Positions 7,685 to 14,433 are shown, counted from the stretch's first letter. The stretch is 24,960 bases of DNA from Bog-366 sp964501985 (GCA_964501985.1 CAZCVY010000091.1:1-24960); one strand, 5' to 3'. The notes: generated by a model not told the origin, from the sequence alone. A program made the numbers and translations.

Positions 7685-8764
7685 ATGAGGGCTGCTTCCG
7701 CACTTAGGCAGGTTGCGGCTCGGGTCCTTTCCCAGAGGGCTGCTTGTATGACAGCTCTTTCAAGGTGGCGGGTTTCACTGAAGGCGTTAGCAGCGATTGC
7801 CTTGGCAAGCCTGGTGGCAATAAGCGTGTGGTGTGCTTCGGATGACCAAAAGCAAACGCCTGCTCCTGCTGATGGCCAATCGGGCGCTCACGTCACCGTT
7901 CGTGTGCCCCCGATTCACGTCACTCCCCTTCAGGTTGACGTAAACCTGGTGGTGGTCAACGTGACTGTCACCGATCCGTTTGACCGGATCGTGACCGGCC
8001 TTGACCAGGAAAACTTCCAACTCTACGATGAAAAGGTAGAACAGAAGATCGTTACCTTTTCCACGGAAGATGCCCCTATCTCCGTGGGCATGATCTTTGA
8101 TTGTAGTGGGTCGATGGGCGATAAAATCCAGAAATCCAAGGAAGCAGCCCTTCAGTTCTTCAAGACATCCAACCCACAGGATGAGTTCATGCTGGTCAGC
8201 TTTTCGGATCAGCCGGACTTGGTTTCGGGATTCACTTCCAAGTTTGAGAACTTGCAAGACCGGCTGCTGACAGTGAAGTCCGGGGGCAGGACAGCGTTAC
8301 TCGACGCGGTGTACTTGGGGCTGAGTGAAATGAAGAAAGCCACCACCAACCGCCGCGCACTCCTGATCATCTCGGATGGAGGAGACAACCACAGCCGTTA
8401 TACGGAGAATGATATCAAGCGTGCCGTTAAGGAATCCGACGTGCAGATCTACGCCGTGGGAATCTTCGAACCCATGTCTTCCCGGAGTCGCACGCCGGAG
8501 GAAGCCGGCGGCCCTGGTTTGCTCGCAGAGTTCGCGGAAGTTTCCGGCGGCCGCATGTTCAGCGTCGAAAACACCAATGAATTGCCCGATATCGCGGAGA
8601 AGATTTCCATCGAATTGCGCAACCAATATGTCCTGGGGTACAAGCCTTCGAATCTGATTCGCGACGGCCGCTGGCGGCGCATTAGAGTTAAGCTGAATCC
8701 CCCCAAAGGGTTGCCGCCTCTGCAGGTTTACGCACGAACTGGTTACTATGCACCGACCCAATAA
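7685..8764 (+). CDS. secreted VWA-domain protein, acidobacterial VWFA-related type
   Basis: An exported protein with a von Willebrand factor A domain, of the kind recorded as the acidobacterial VWFA-related family (TIGR03436). Function is unknown; VWA domains bind protein partners through a metal site. A hydrophobic stretch at about residues 33-50 after basic residues is a signal peptide. The ATG at 7748 (M22), preceded by GAGGG at 7736-7740, gives a more normal signal peptide than ATG 7685 with AGGAG at 7670-7674; both remain possible. Before the VWA domain is a short beta region ending QENFQLYDEKVEQKI, typical of the family. The MIDAS is complete: DCSGS (D139, S141, S143), T203 in GGRTALLDAV and D231 in ISDGGDN. 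The stop overlaps the next, homologous gene by 17 bases, so this is a coupled pair, probably from duplication. Confidence 0.87.
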   Translation: MRAASALRQVAARVLSQRAACMTALSRWRVSLKALAAIALASLVAISVWCASDDQKQTPAPADGQSGAHVTVRVPPIHVTPLQVDVNLVVVNVTVTDPFDRIVTGLDQENFQLYDEKVEQKIVTFSTEDAPISVGMIFDCSGSMGDKIQKSKEAALQFFKTSNPQDEFMLVSFSDQPDLVSGFTSKFENLQDRLLTVKSGGRTALLDAVYLGLSEMKKATTNRRALLIISDGGDNHSRYTENDIKRAVKESDVQIYAVGIFEPMSSRSRTPEEAGGPGLLAEFAEVSGGRMFSVENTNELPDIAEKISIELRNQYVLGYKPSNLIRDGRWRRIRVKLNPPKGLPPLQVYARTGYYAPTQ

Positions 8765-9785
8765 TTGGCCATACCGAAGCCTGCTTGTCCGCGGCGGATT
8801 ATTAATCTTCCTCCTCTATTTACCCCTCGCCTTTTCCGGGCAAACACCGGCGCCGGCCAACCCACAAAGCGCTCCCGCGGAAAAGAAGAACAAGGAATAC
8901 ACCATCAGTGTGGACGTCAACGAGGTGGTCGTCCACGCCACGGTCGTCGACAAAAAAGGGCACATCGTCAATGACCTAAAGCAGGATGACTTCCGTGTAT
9001 TTGAGGATGGTGCGCCGCAGACCCTCACTCATTTCTCCCACGCGGACGTCCCCGTGACCATGGGTATCGACATCGACGATAGCGGGAGTATGCGCGACAA
9101 ACGACAAGCGGTGAACGCCGCGGCGTTGATCTTCGCCAAGACTTCCAACCCCCAGGATCAGGTCTTTGTTGTGAATTTCAACGACGTCTATTACCTCGAT
9201 ACTCCGGGAGACTTCGCGACGACGATTGAAGATCTGAAGTCCGCCCTCGATAAGATCGATTCCCGCGGCGGCACAGCTTTGCGCGACGCGGTCATCGCTT
9301 CCCTCGATCACCTGAAACTCGGCAATCGCGACAAGAAGGTATTGTTGGTAATTACCGATGGCGAGGACAATGCCAGCCGTTACACCTTGGAAGAACTGAT
9401 GACCAAGGCCCAGAAGTCCAATGCGGTTATTTACACCATCGGCTTACTGGGTTCGGACGAAACCAGCAACCTCTTCAAAATCCGCGGCGGCGAGGCCCAT
9501 CGCGCCGCCAAAGTCCTGAAAGAGCTCGCTGAGACCACGGGTGGTGATAGCTACTTTCCCAAATCTCTCGACGAGGTTGAGACCACTTGTCGCGAGATCG
9601 CCCACGACATCCGCAACCAATACACCCTTGCCTATCGTCCCACCAACATCAAAAGGGACGGCACATTCCGCGCGATCCGCGTTGACGCCTTCCAGTCGAA
9701 TAGTAAAAACAAGTTGGTGGTGCGCACCAAGCCCGGCTATTTCGCGCCCAAACCTGCAAGTTCCCCCGCCGTAGCCTCCAATTAG
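8748..9785 (+). CDS. second secreted VWA-domain protein, paralogue of the upstream gene
   Basis: 345 residues, same architecture as the gene before it: signal peptide (hydrophobic about 12-30, likely cleavage after AFSG or nearby), a Pro/Ala/Lys linker, the family beta region (VNEVVVHATVVDKKGHIVNDL, here shortened to VVHATVVDKKGHIVNDL, then DDFRVFEDG), then the VWA domain with a full MIDAS: D110, S112, S114 in DIDDSGSM, T176 in GGTALRDAV and D204 in VITDGEDN. The C-terminal part IRNQYTLAYRPTN matches LRNQYVLGYKPSN of the first protein. The ATG at 8748 lies inside the end of the first gene (17-base overlap) with no strong ribosome site, so translation is probably coupled. Both copies keep all metal ligands, which argues that both are functional. 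The biological role is unknown. Confidence 0.88.
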   Translation: MHRPNNWPYRSLLVRGGLLIFLLYLPLAFSGQTPAPANPQSAPAEKKNKEYTISVDVNEVVVHATVVDKKGHIVNDLKQDDFRVFEDGAPQTLTHFSHADVPVTMGIDIDDSGSMRDKRQAVNAAALIFAKTSNPQDQVFVVNFNDVYYLDTPGDFATTIEDLKSALDKIDSRGGTALRDAVIASLDHLKLGNRDKKVLLVITDGEDNASRYTLEELMTKAQKSNAVIYTIGLLGSDETSNLFKIRGGEAHRAAKVLKELAETTGGDSYFPKSLDEVETTCREIAHDIRNQYTLAYRPTNIKRDGTFRAIRVDAFQSNSKNKLVVRTKPGYFAPKPASSPAVASN

Positions 9786-9808
9786 AGGATGTGCCTTCCC
9801 CTGCCAGG

Positions 9809-10687
9809 CTATCGGAACTTCCCGCCGCGCGCTCGTGGAATGGTCCGCTCGCCGCGAAGAGCGTCGCCAGCGGTTTCAGGCAATATCCTCGGGTCACTAC
9901 GATAACCCAACCGATAAGAAATCTGCTGGCTGGTTTCCCGCACCATCTGGGCGATTTCGGAAATTCGCGTCGGCGTCATGCGCATTGCCGGCCCCGACAC
10001 GCTGAATGCGGCAATCGTCTGTCCCGTGTGGTTGAACACCGGCCCCGACACGCAACGCAATCCCTCCACCACCTCTTCTTGGTCGATCGCGTAACCCTGC
10101 TCGCGGATCCGCTCCAATTCCTTACGCAGTTGCGGAACACTCGTGAGGGTGTGAGCGGTCATCCGCGTGAGCCCGGGAGAGTGGGCGATCTGATTGATGA
10201 ACTCCTCACTTTGGTAAGCCAGCAAGGTCTTCCCCACGCCTGTACAATGGAGGGGCATCACTCTCCCCAGGCGGGCGTCGAGTCCCACAGGCTGGGGGGT
10301 CTCAAATCTCTCGATGGAAATCGCCTGCGTCCCCTGCAAGATCGCCATGTGCACGATCTCCCTGGTGCGTAGATTCAGCTCGTGCAACAGCGGCAGCGCC
10401 GCCTTTCGGAAGTCCAGCCGGTCGAGAACCCGCAGACCCATCCGCAAAACTCGGTAGCTAAGCCGATATCCTCCCGAGATCGTATCCTCTTCCACAAACC
10501 CATGCCGCACCAGGTTGACCAGCAGCCGGTGTACCGTGCTCACGTGCAGATGCAGCCGCCGGCTCAGCTCCGTCAACGTGTATGGCGGCTCCTCGTCGGC
10601 CAATACTTCCAAGATATTCAACGCCTTCACGAGCGACTTAACCGTGTAGGCCGCGGTGGGCCTGAGATGATCTAAGGATCTTTTCAT
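9809..10687 (-). CDS. IclR-family transcriptional regulator
   Basis: A 292-residue DNA-binding regulator. An N-terminal winged helix-turn-helix (about 15-68) has TVKSLVKALNILEVLA, then YTLTELSRRLHLHVSTVHRLL; an effector-binding GAF-like IclR domain (about 90-265) has PLHCTGVGKTLLA, VEGLRCVSGPVF and TIAAFSVSGPAMRM. IclR proteins usually control nearby catabolic genes and respond to small acids or aromatic compounds. No such operon is adjacent here, so the target is unknown. The gene converges on the VWA operon with 23 bp between the stops. A clear promoter (10697-10724) places the transcription start about 3 nt before the ATG, implying a leaderless or nearly leaderless message, and no Shine-Dalgarno is visible. 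The palindromic element at 10743-10825 sits directly upstream. Confidence 0.92.
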   Translation of the reverse strand: MKRSLDHLRPTAAYTVKSLVKALNILEVLADEEPPYTLTELSRRLHLHVSTVHRLLVNLVRHGFVEEDTISGGYRLSYRVLRMGLRVLDRLDFRKAALPLLHELNLRTREIVHMAILQGTQAISIERFETPQPVGLDARLGRVMPLHCTGVGKTLLAYQSEEFINQIAHSPGLTRMTAHTLTSVPQLRKELERIREQGYAIDQEEVVEGLRCVSGPVFNHTGQTIAAFSVSGPAMRMTPTRISEIAQMVRETSQQISYRLGYRSDPRILPETAGDALRGERTIPRARGGKFR

Positions 10688-10696
10688 AAAGTGAGA

Positions 10697-10724
10697 ATTA
10701 TTGCAAAAACCTGACCGGTGTCAA
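10697..10724 (-). promoter_or_regulatory. promoter of the IclR-family gene
   Basis: Minus strand: consensus -35 TTGACA at 10719-10724, 16-bp spacer, -10 AATAAT at 10697-10702. The expected start near 10690 leaves about 3 nt before the ATG. Confidence 0.6.
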
Positions 10725-10742
10725 GCCCATCTGCCCCGCGGT

Positions 10743-10825
10743 AGTGTCTCAGTTTGAAGTAGAGGCGGCTTTACGCCGCCAATTGGCGAGGTAAACTCGC
10801 CGCTACGAATTCAAGCTGAGACACT
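10743..10825. repeat. near-perfect palindromic element R1 (83 bp)
   Basis: Outer arms AGTGTCTCAGTTTGAA (10743-10758) and TTCAAGCTGAGACACT (10810-10825) pair at 15 of 16 positions. The inside continues as a second inverted repeat (about 10759-10774 with 10791-10806) around GCCGCCAATTGGCG. The nested layout resembles R2 and R3, and the outer GTGTC is shared with R2. Confidence 0.7.
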
Positions 10826-10932
10826 GCCTACCCCGCCGAAGAGGTCCTGGCGAGGAAAGGGTGACGAAGACTCGCTTGCAGCCTTCTTCAAGTTCTCATG
10901 TTCATCGTCAATCCGTCGATAAAGGGGATGAG

Positions 10933-11019
10933 TCGTGTCCTCATTTGCACCTACCGCCGCCATCTTGGCGGCTCCTGTGCCGGCTGGAAGCCGGCGTTAC
11001 GCTTCAAATTAGGACACGA
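10933..11019. repeat. palindromic element R2 (87 bp), inverted partner of R3
   Basis: Outer arms TCGTGTCCTCATTTG (10933-10947) and CAAATTAGGACACGA (11005-11019) pair at 14 of 15 positions. Inside are two small palindromes, GCCGCCATCTTGGCGGC and GCCGGCTGGAAGCCGGC. The core at 10955-11001 is the reverse complement of 12720-12766 with 45 of 47 bases identical, so this is a dispersed family with at least two copies here. Confidence 0.8.
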
Positions 11020-11105
11020 AGACAGCAACGCCCGAGAATCTTCGGCGGTAGGGAGTGGCGAATCTGCATAGAGATTTCGTGCCCTGCGCAGGAAGGAAGT
11101 TTCCC

Positions 11106-11246
11106 ATGCATACGGTCCTGAGCACACTTCCAGAGATCGTGCATCGGATTCTCGACATTCTCGAATTGCTGATTGTGCGTTTGACCCTATTGGGGGTAGC
11201 CACTCTCGGTGCGTACGCTGTTATCCACGGCCGAAGTCATCATTGA
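11106..11246 (+). CDS. small single-pass membrane protein, 46 residues
   Basis: Not recognised. The ATG at 11106 is preceded by AGGAAGGAAG (11090-11099), a good ribosome site that selects this start over an upstream in-frame ATG at 11055. The peptide begins MHTVLSTLPEIVHRILDILE and continues into a hydrophobic helix (about residues 21-40, LLIVRLTLLGVATLGAYAVI) ending HGRSHH. The first half looks amphipathic. One membrane span with a His-rich short tail is typical of small membrane peptides that modulate larger complexes or act as stress peptides, but no function can be read. It lies 180 bp before the AAA+ gene on the same strand; a link between them is only a possibility. Confidence 0.55.
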   Translation: MHTVLSTLPEIVHRILDILELLIVRLTLLGVATLGAYAVIHGRSHH

Positions 11247-11425
11247 TCCTGATACGGTCGATAGAGCACCGGTGCGAGGAGCGCGGGTTCTTCCCTCGCA
11301 ATTGGAGGTCGCCCCACACGATTCTTAATGTTCAGCAGCAGACCCGCCGATGAATGGGTGTGAGCACAAACCCTCGGGATTTTGGCCAGCGAGTCGGTAC
11401 CGAGTGATCGAGGCGGAGGAGCGCG

Positions 11426-12466
11426 ATGCAAACCAGTGTAGCCGTCCAACATGAAACCAAGGAATGGGTCACTTTGCGCCCCAGCACGAGAAGTTCCTGG
11501 CTCGAACACGTCGCGCGGCGCTGGGGTTCCCGGGTGGTCGGCCAGGCCCAAGCGACCGATTCGATTCTCCGGCTTCTCCAACGCATCGAAGTGCAGGCGC
11601 GGCAACCGCGCCGCACCATGGGCTCGGTGCTGTTGCTCGGTCCGCCCGGCTGCGGCAAAACCCATTCGGTGGAGGCGCTCGCCGAGGTGCTTCTCGGCAG
11701 CCCCAGCGCTCTGCTCAAGGTGAATTGCGCCGAATACCAGCAACAGCACGAAATCGCCCGCCTGGTGGGCGCGCCGCCCGGTTATATCGGCCACGCCGAT
11801 ACCGAACCCGTCTTTACCCGCGAAAACCTCGAGCGCTTTCGCACCCCCGAGTTTCCCTATACCCTGATTCTCTTCGATGAAATTGAAAAAGCCCACCACT
11901 CACTCTATTCTCTGCTCTTGGGCGTGCTCGACCGCGCCGAGTTGAACGATGGGCGCAACCGCCATGTGGACTTTTCCGCTTGCCTTTTCTTCTTCACCAG
12001 CAACATCGGCTCAAGGGAAAGCCTGCGCGCCACGACGCCCTCGGGATTCATCCCTCAATTGGACGAGGAGGATGCCAAGGCGCGGCACTTCGAAAGCGTG
12101 TCCATGCGCGCCCTCAAGCGCCACTTCCCTCCCGAGTTCCTCCGCCGCATCGAGGAGACCATCGTTTACCATCCGCTTCGCCCTGCCGATCTGAAGAAAA
12201 TATTGGACCTCGAACTCGACAAGGCGAGCCAGGTCTTCCGCCATCACGCCACGACTCCCTTTCAGGTGGAGTTTACCTCGTGCGCTAAATCGTTGCTCCT
12301 TCGCCACGGGTGCGATACCGAGTACGGTGCTGCGCACCTCCAGCACATCCTGGCCTGCGAATTCCAGGATCCGCTTTATCGCCTGATGGCAACCAATCAG
12401 GTGCAAAGCGGGGACAAAATCGGCGTCTTCGCCAAAGGCTCGGAACTCGTCTTCCGAAAATGCTAG
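11426..12466 (+). CDS. stand-alone AAA+ ATPase resembling the ClpB/ClpA D2 module
   Basis: A 346-residue ATPase that looks like only the second nucleotide-binding domain of a Clp/Hsp100 unfoldase. Visible: Walker A GPPGCGKT (72-79), the pore-loop region GAPPGYIGH (116-123), Walker B LILFDEIEKAH (D151, E152), sensor 1 FFFTSN (N193), the arginine-finger region FPPEFLRRIEE (R240/R241), and the C-terminal small domain with EYGAAHLQH. In Clp D2 modules that last motif normally reads GAR; here the sensor 2 Arg is Ala (A303). There is no N-domain, no D1, no middle domain and no ClpP-binding tripeptide. Such a protein could be a chaperone or a dedicated remodeller of a local complex. The start has an excellent GGAGGAG at 11415-11421. 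ATPase family certain, role unknown. Confidence 0.85.
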   Translation: MQTSVAVQHETKEWVTLRPSTRSSWLEHVARRWGSRVVGQAQATDSILRLLQRIEVQARQPRRTMGSVLLLGPPGCGKTHSVEALAEVLLGSPSALLKVNCAEYQQQHEIARLVGAPPGYIGHADTEPVFTRENLERFRTPEFPYTLILFDEIEKAHHSLYSLLLGVLDRAELNDGRNRHVDFSACLFFFTSNIGSRESLRATTPSGFIPQLDEEDAKARHFESVSMRALKRHFPPEFLRRIEETIVYHPLRPADLKKILDLELDKASQVFRHHATTPFQVEFTSCAKSLLLRHGCDTEYGAAHLQHILACEFQDPLYRLMATNQVQSGDKIGVFAKGSELVFRKC

Positions 12467-12577
12467 TGCAATCAGAATTGGGGCCTGCATGAACACGCAG
12501 TGTGGGCACGGGTTCCCGCCGAGGCGCACCCTGTCCACGTGTTCGGTCATCAGCACCCAACAGGCGAAGGCCCGCGG

Positions 12578-12652
12578 GTGGCACTCCTGCCTGTGCGCGG
12601 GTGGATGCATTCCATGCATAGCGCACAGGCAGGAGTGCCTGTGCCACTGAAG
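12578..12652. repeat. hairpin element R4, copy a
   Basis: Same orientation and nearly the same sequence as 13490-13570. The right arm (12621-12644) is intact; the left arm lacks six bases present in copy b, so the hairpin is imperfect. The loop holds GGATGCATTCCATGCAT, itself palindromic. Together the two copies bracket the Phd/VapC module as direct repeats. Confidence 0.85.
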
Positions 12653-12710
12653 CCATGACAGTGCCGGCGCCGAAAATCAGTTGATCCGCCCCGCGCGCTG
12701 GTAACGCCCT

Positions 12711-12778
12711 ATTTTGAGACGTAACGCCGGCTTCCTGCCAGCACAGGAGCCGCCAAGATGGCGGCGTTACGTTCAAAT
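12711..12778. repeat. palindromic element R3 (68 bp), inverted partner of R2
   Basis: Arms ATTTTGAGACGTAACGCC (12711-12728) and GGCGTTACGTTCAAAT (12763-12778) form an imperfect inverted repeat. The core 12720-12766 matches R2 (10955-11001) in reverse complement at 45 of 47 positions. It ends 18 bp before the -35 box of the antitoxin promoter. Confidence 0.8.
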
Positions 12779-12796
12779 AAAACACTACGCGTGGGC

Positions 12797-12825
12797 TTGA
12801 CAGCTCCTAAGAGAATATGTATATC
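12797..12825 (+). promoter_or_regulatory. promoter and possible operator of the Phd/VapC pair
   Basis: Consensus -35 TTGACA (12797-12802), 17-bp spacer, -10 TATATC (12820-12825). The palindrome ATATGTATAT (12815-12824) overlaps the -10 and is a candidate autoregulatory operator. The transcription start would fall at about 12832, one base before the antitoxin ATG. Confidence 0.6.
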
Positions 12826-12832
12826 TGATTTT

Positions 12833-13099
12833 ATGAAAATACGAGTTTCCGCAACGGAAACCGCGCGCCGATTTTCCGAATTGATGAACCGGGTCCGATA
12901 CCGCGGTGAAAGCTTTGTCGTAGAACGCGGGGGAAAACCTATCTGCGAAATCCTGCCGGCCCAACCGGTGAAGTTCAGTGGTAGGGAGCTTGCGGAGTTG
13001 CTCCGTTCACTCCCCCAACCGGACGAAAAGTATTTCGACCAAGTGAAAGAGCTGACCACGAAGCAACCCAAGGTGGCAAGGTCGCGATGGCCACGCTGA
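12833..13099 (+). CDS. Phd/YefM-family antitoxin
   Basis: An 88-residue antitoxin: MKIRVSATETARRFSELMNR is the classic Phd/YefM N-terminal DNA-binding segment, followed by GESFVVERGGKPICEILP; the C-terminal third is the presumed toxin-binding tail. I take the ATG at 12833, not the in-frame ATG at 12758, because the promoter at 12797-12825 lies between them and the family starts at MKIRVS. There is no Shine-Dalgarno and the predicted transcript begins at the ATG, so the message is probably leaderless. It overlaps the toxin gene by 13 bases. Families of this kind repress their own promoter together with the toxin; the palindrome on the -10 would fit. Pairing a Phd-type antitoxin with a VapC toxin is common. 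Confidence 0.87.
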   Translation: MKIRVSATETARRFSELMNRVRYRGESFVVERGGKPICEILPAQPVKFSGRELAELLRSLPQPDEKYFDQVKELTTKQPKVARSRWPR

Positions 13100-13488
13100 T
13101 TGATTCGAGTGTCCTGATCGCCGCCGAACGGGGTGATCTTGCCCTGAACGTCCTTTCGACTCGTTATGGCCAGGAGGATGTGGCGATTTCCGCGGTAACG
13201 GCCTCCGAACTCTTGCACGGCCTTCATCGTGCAAGGACAGCCGCCCAGCGTCACCGCCGTCAAGCATTCGTCGAGGGATTGCTCGCGCAGCTTCCTGTAA
13301 TCGCTTTCGATCTCTCCGTGGCCAGAGTACACGCTTCAGTATGGGCTGAGCTCGCCAAACGCGGCGTGGCTGTCGGTGAGCGTGACCTGATGATTGGCGC
13401 TACTGCCATCGCCAAAAACTACACCGTGGCCACCCGCGACGAACGCAGCTTTTCAAAAATACCAGGGCTCAGCGTGCGATTGCTCTAA
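13087..13488 (+). CDS. VapC-type PIN-domain ribonuclease toxin
   Basis: A 133-residue PIN nuclease; known VapC toxins cut tRNA or rRNA and stop growth when the antitoxin is lost. The four acidic residues of the active site are present: D6 in TLIDSSVLIAAERG, E41 in AVTASELLHG, D100 in VGERDLMIGATA and D118 in TVATRDERSF. The length is typical and all motifs are intact, so the toxin looks active. It starts 13 bases before the antitoxin stop, ensuring coupled translation. A long perfect hairpin (13491-13564) begins two bases after the stop codon. The target RNA cannot be told from sequence. Confidence 0.9.
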   Translation: MATLIDSSVLIAAERGDLALNVLSTRYGQEDVAISAVTASELLHGLHRARTAAQRHRRQAFVEGLLAQLPVIAFDLSVARVHASVWAELAKRGVAVGERDLMIGATAIAKNYTVATRDERSFSKIPGLSVRLL

Positions 13489-13489
13489 G

Positions 13490-13570
13490 GTGGCACAGGC
13501 ACTCCTGCCTGTGCGCGGGTGGATGCATTCCATGCATGGCGCACAGGCAGGAGTGCCTGTGCCACTGAAG
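13490..13570. repeat. hairpin element R4, copy b, with perfect 24-bp arms
   Basis: Arms 13491-13514 and 13541-13564 are perfect reverse complements over 24 bp, beginning TGGCACAGGCACTCC; the 26-nt loop contains ATGCATTCCATGCAT. It starts just after the vapC stop and would fold into a very stable RNA hairpin that could stabilise the message or help end it, although no U-run follows. Copy a is at 12578-12652 in the same orientation. Confidence 0.85.
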
Positions 13571-13679
13571 TCAGAACCGGCCACGGAGGGGACGCGGCGG
13601 GAGTGACGTTGCCGGGGTTCGTGGGGGCCCCAAGACGCTCGGGCATCGCTGTTTGGGGGCGTAGAGCCGAACCTGGCGT

Positions 13680-13719
13680 TTGCCAACAGGGCCCGAAGCA
13701 AGTATAATTGTCAGTATAA
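13680..13719 (+). promoter_or_regulatory. promoter and direct-repeat operator of the CopG/VapC pair
   Basis: -35 TTGCCA (13680-13685), 17-bp spacer, perfect -10 TATAAT (13703-13708). AGTATAA occurs at 13701-13707 and again at 13713-13719, 12 bp apart, the first covering the -10. Ribbon-helix-helix antitoxins bind such short spaced repeats, so this is a likely autoregulatory site. A GAGG ribosome site (13736-13739) precedes the ATG at 13747. Confidence 0.6.
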
Positions 13720-13746
13720 GTATTCGCCTGGATTTGAGGCGGTGAC

Positions 13747-13977
13747 ATGGCTCAAGTGACTATCTATCTCGATGATGCTGCCGAGCGTCGCGTCAAGGCG
13801 GCGGCCCGTAAATCTGGACTCTCGGTGAGCCGATGGATTGCCGAACTGGTCGAGAGCCGAGCGCGCACCGATTGGCCGCCCGAGGTCCGGGAGTTGGCGG
13901 GAGCGTGGCCAGATTTTTCCGATCTCCCGGAACTTCGAACGCTCACGGGCAAGGATCCATCTCGCGTGCGGCTATAA
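13747..13977 (+). CDS. CopG-type ribbon-helix-helix antitoxin
   Basis: 76 residues. The N-terminus, AQVTIYLDDAAERRVKAAAR then SGLSVSRWIAELVE, is a ribbon-helix-helix DNA-binding fold: a short strand (VTIYLDD), helix A, the turn SGLS and helix B. The C-terminal part (about 45-76, WPPEVRELAGAWPDF, LPELRTLTGKDPSRVRL) is the toxin-binding tail seen in VapB-like partners of PIN toxins. The start is backed by GAGG seven bases upstream and a consensus promoter. It ends 60 bp before the toxin gene, an unusually wide gap for such pairs. Confidence 0.85.
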   Translation: MAQVTIYLDDAAERRVKAAARKSGLSVSRWIAELVESRARTDWPPEVRELAGAWPDFSDLPELRTLTGKDPSRVRL

Positions 13978-14037
13978 ACGGGAATTAGCTCGCTGGCGAA
14001 TCGCCCCAGACCCTTCGGTACTGTTTTCTCGCCTTCT

Positions 14038-14433
14038 ATGTTTCTTCTCGATACGAACACGCTCATCTATTTCTTTAAGGGACAAGGGAAAGTGGCAGAG
14101 CGCCTTTTTAACGTTCCGCCCGGAGATGTAGCGATCTCATCGGTGTCGTTGTATGAGATCGAGGTCGGCATTGCCAAATCCGAGCAGCCCGCAAAGCGGC
14201 GTAGGCAGTTTGATACGTTTCTCGCGGCCGTGTCCGAGCTTCCGTTTGACCGTTCGGCGGCCCGCGCCGCAGCGACGGTGCGCGTGGAGCTGGAAAGGCG
14301 GGGGCTCCCCATCGGCCCTCTGGACAATCTCATCGCTGGTATTGCTCTCACCCACCGGGCCACGCTGGTGACCCGCAACACCCGAGAATTCTCTCGCGTG
14401 CCTCATCTTGCCACCATCGACTGGTACGACTGA
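14038..14433 (+). CDS. VapC-type PIN-domain ribonuclease toxin
   Basis: A 131-residue PIN nuclease, partner of the preceding CopG-type antitoxin. Active-site residues: D5 in LLDTNTLIYFFKG, E40 in VSLYEIEVGIAK, D96 in IGPLDNLIAGIAL, and the fourth position as N114-T115 in VTRNTREFSRVP, which is usual for this subgroup. Length and motifs are intact. The ATG at 14038 has no visible ribosome site and the frame upstream offers no alternative start, so translation may depend on ribosomes arriving from the antitoxin gene 60 bp before, or be deliberately weak. It is not similar enough to the VapC at 13087 to be a recent duplicate. Confidence 0.88.
   Translation: MFLLDTNTLIYFFKGQGKVAERLFNVPPGDVAISSVSLYEIEVGIAKSEQPAKRRRQFDTFLAAVSELPFDRSAARAAATVRVELERRGLPIGPLDNLIAGIALTHRATLVTRNTREFSRVPHLATIDWYD

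Larger units (their letters stand above)
10688..11105. other. intergenic region with two palindromic elements
   Basis: 418 bp between the IclR gene and a small membrane protein gene. It contains the iclR promoter and two hairpin elements (10743-10825 and 10933-11019), which together fill most of the space. An open frame of 86 codons crosses the elements, but its composition follows the palindromes and I do not call it a gene. Confidence 0.6.
12467..12832. other. intergenic region with repeat elements and the Phd/VapC promoter
   Basis: 366 bp between the AAA+ gene and the antitoxin gene, without a convincing gene. It contains hairpin element R4a (12578-12652), element R3 (12711-12778) and the antitoxin promoter (12797-12825). 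Confidence 0.6.

Noticed and set aside
12758..12832. 25-residue N-terminal extension of the Phd antitoxin
   Set aside because: The promoter lies within it and it overlaps repeat R3; the family begins at the ATG at 12833.
12829..12845. TATGAAAATACGAG shared by the phd start and the repeat at 17000-17013
   Set aside because: A 14-base match without any flanking similarity; probably chance.
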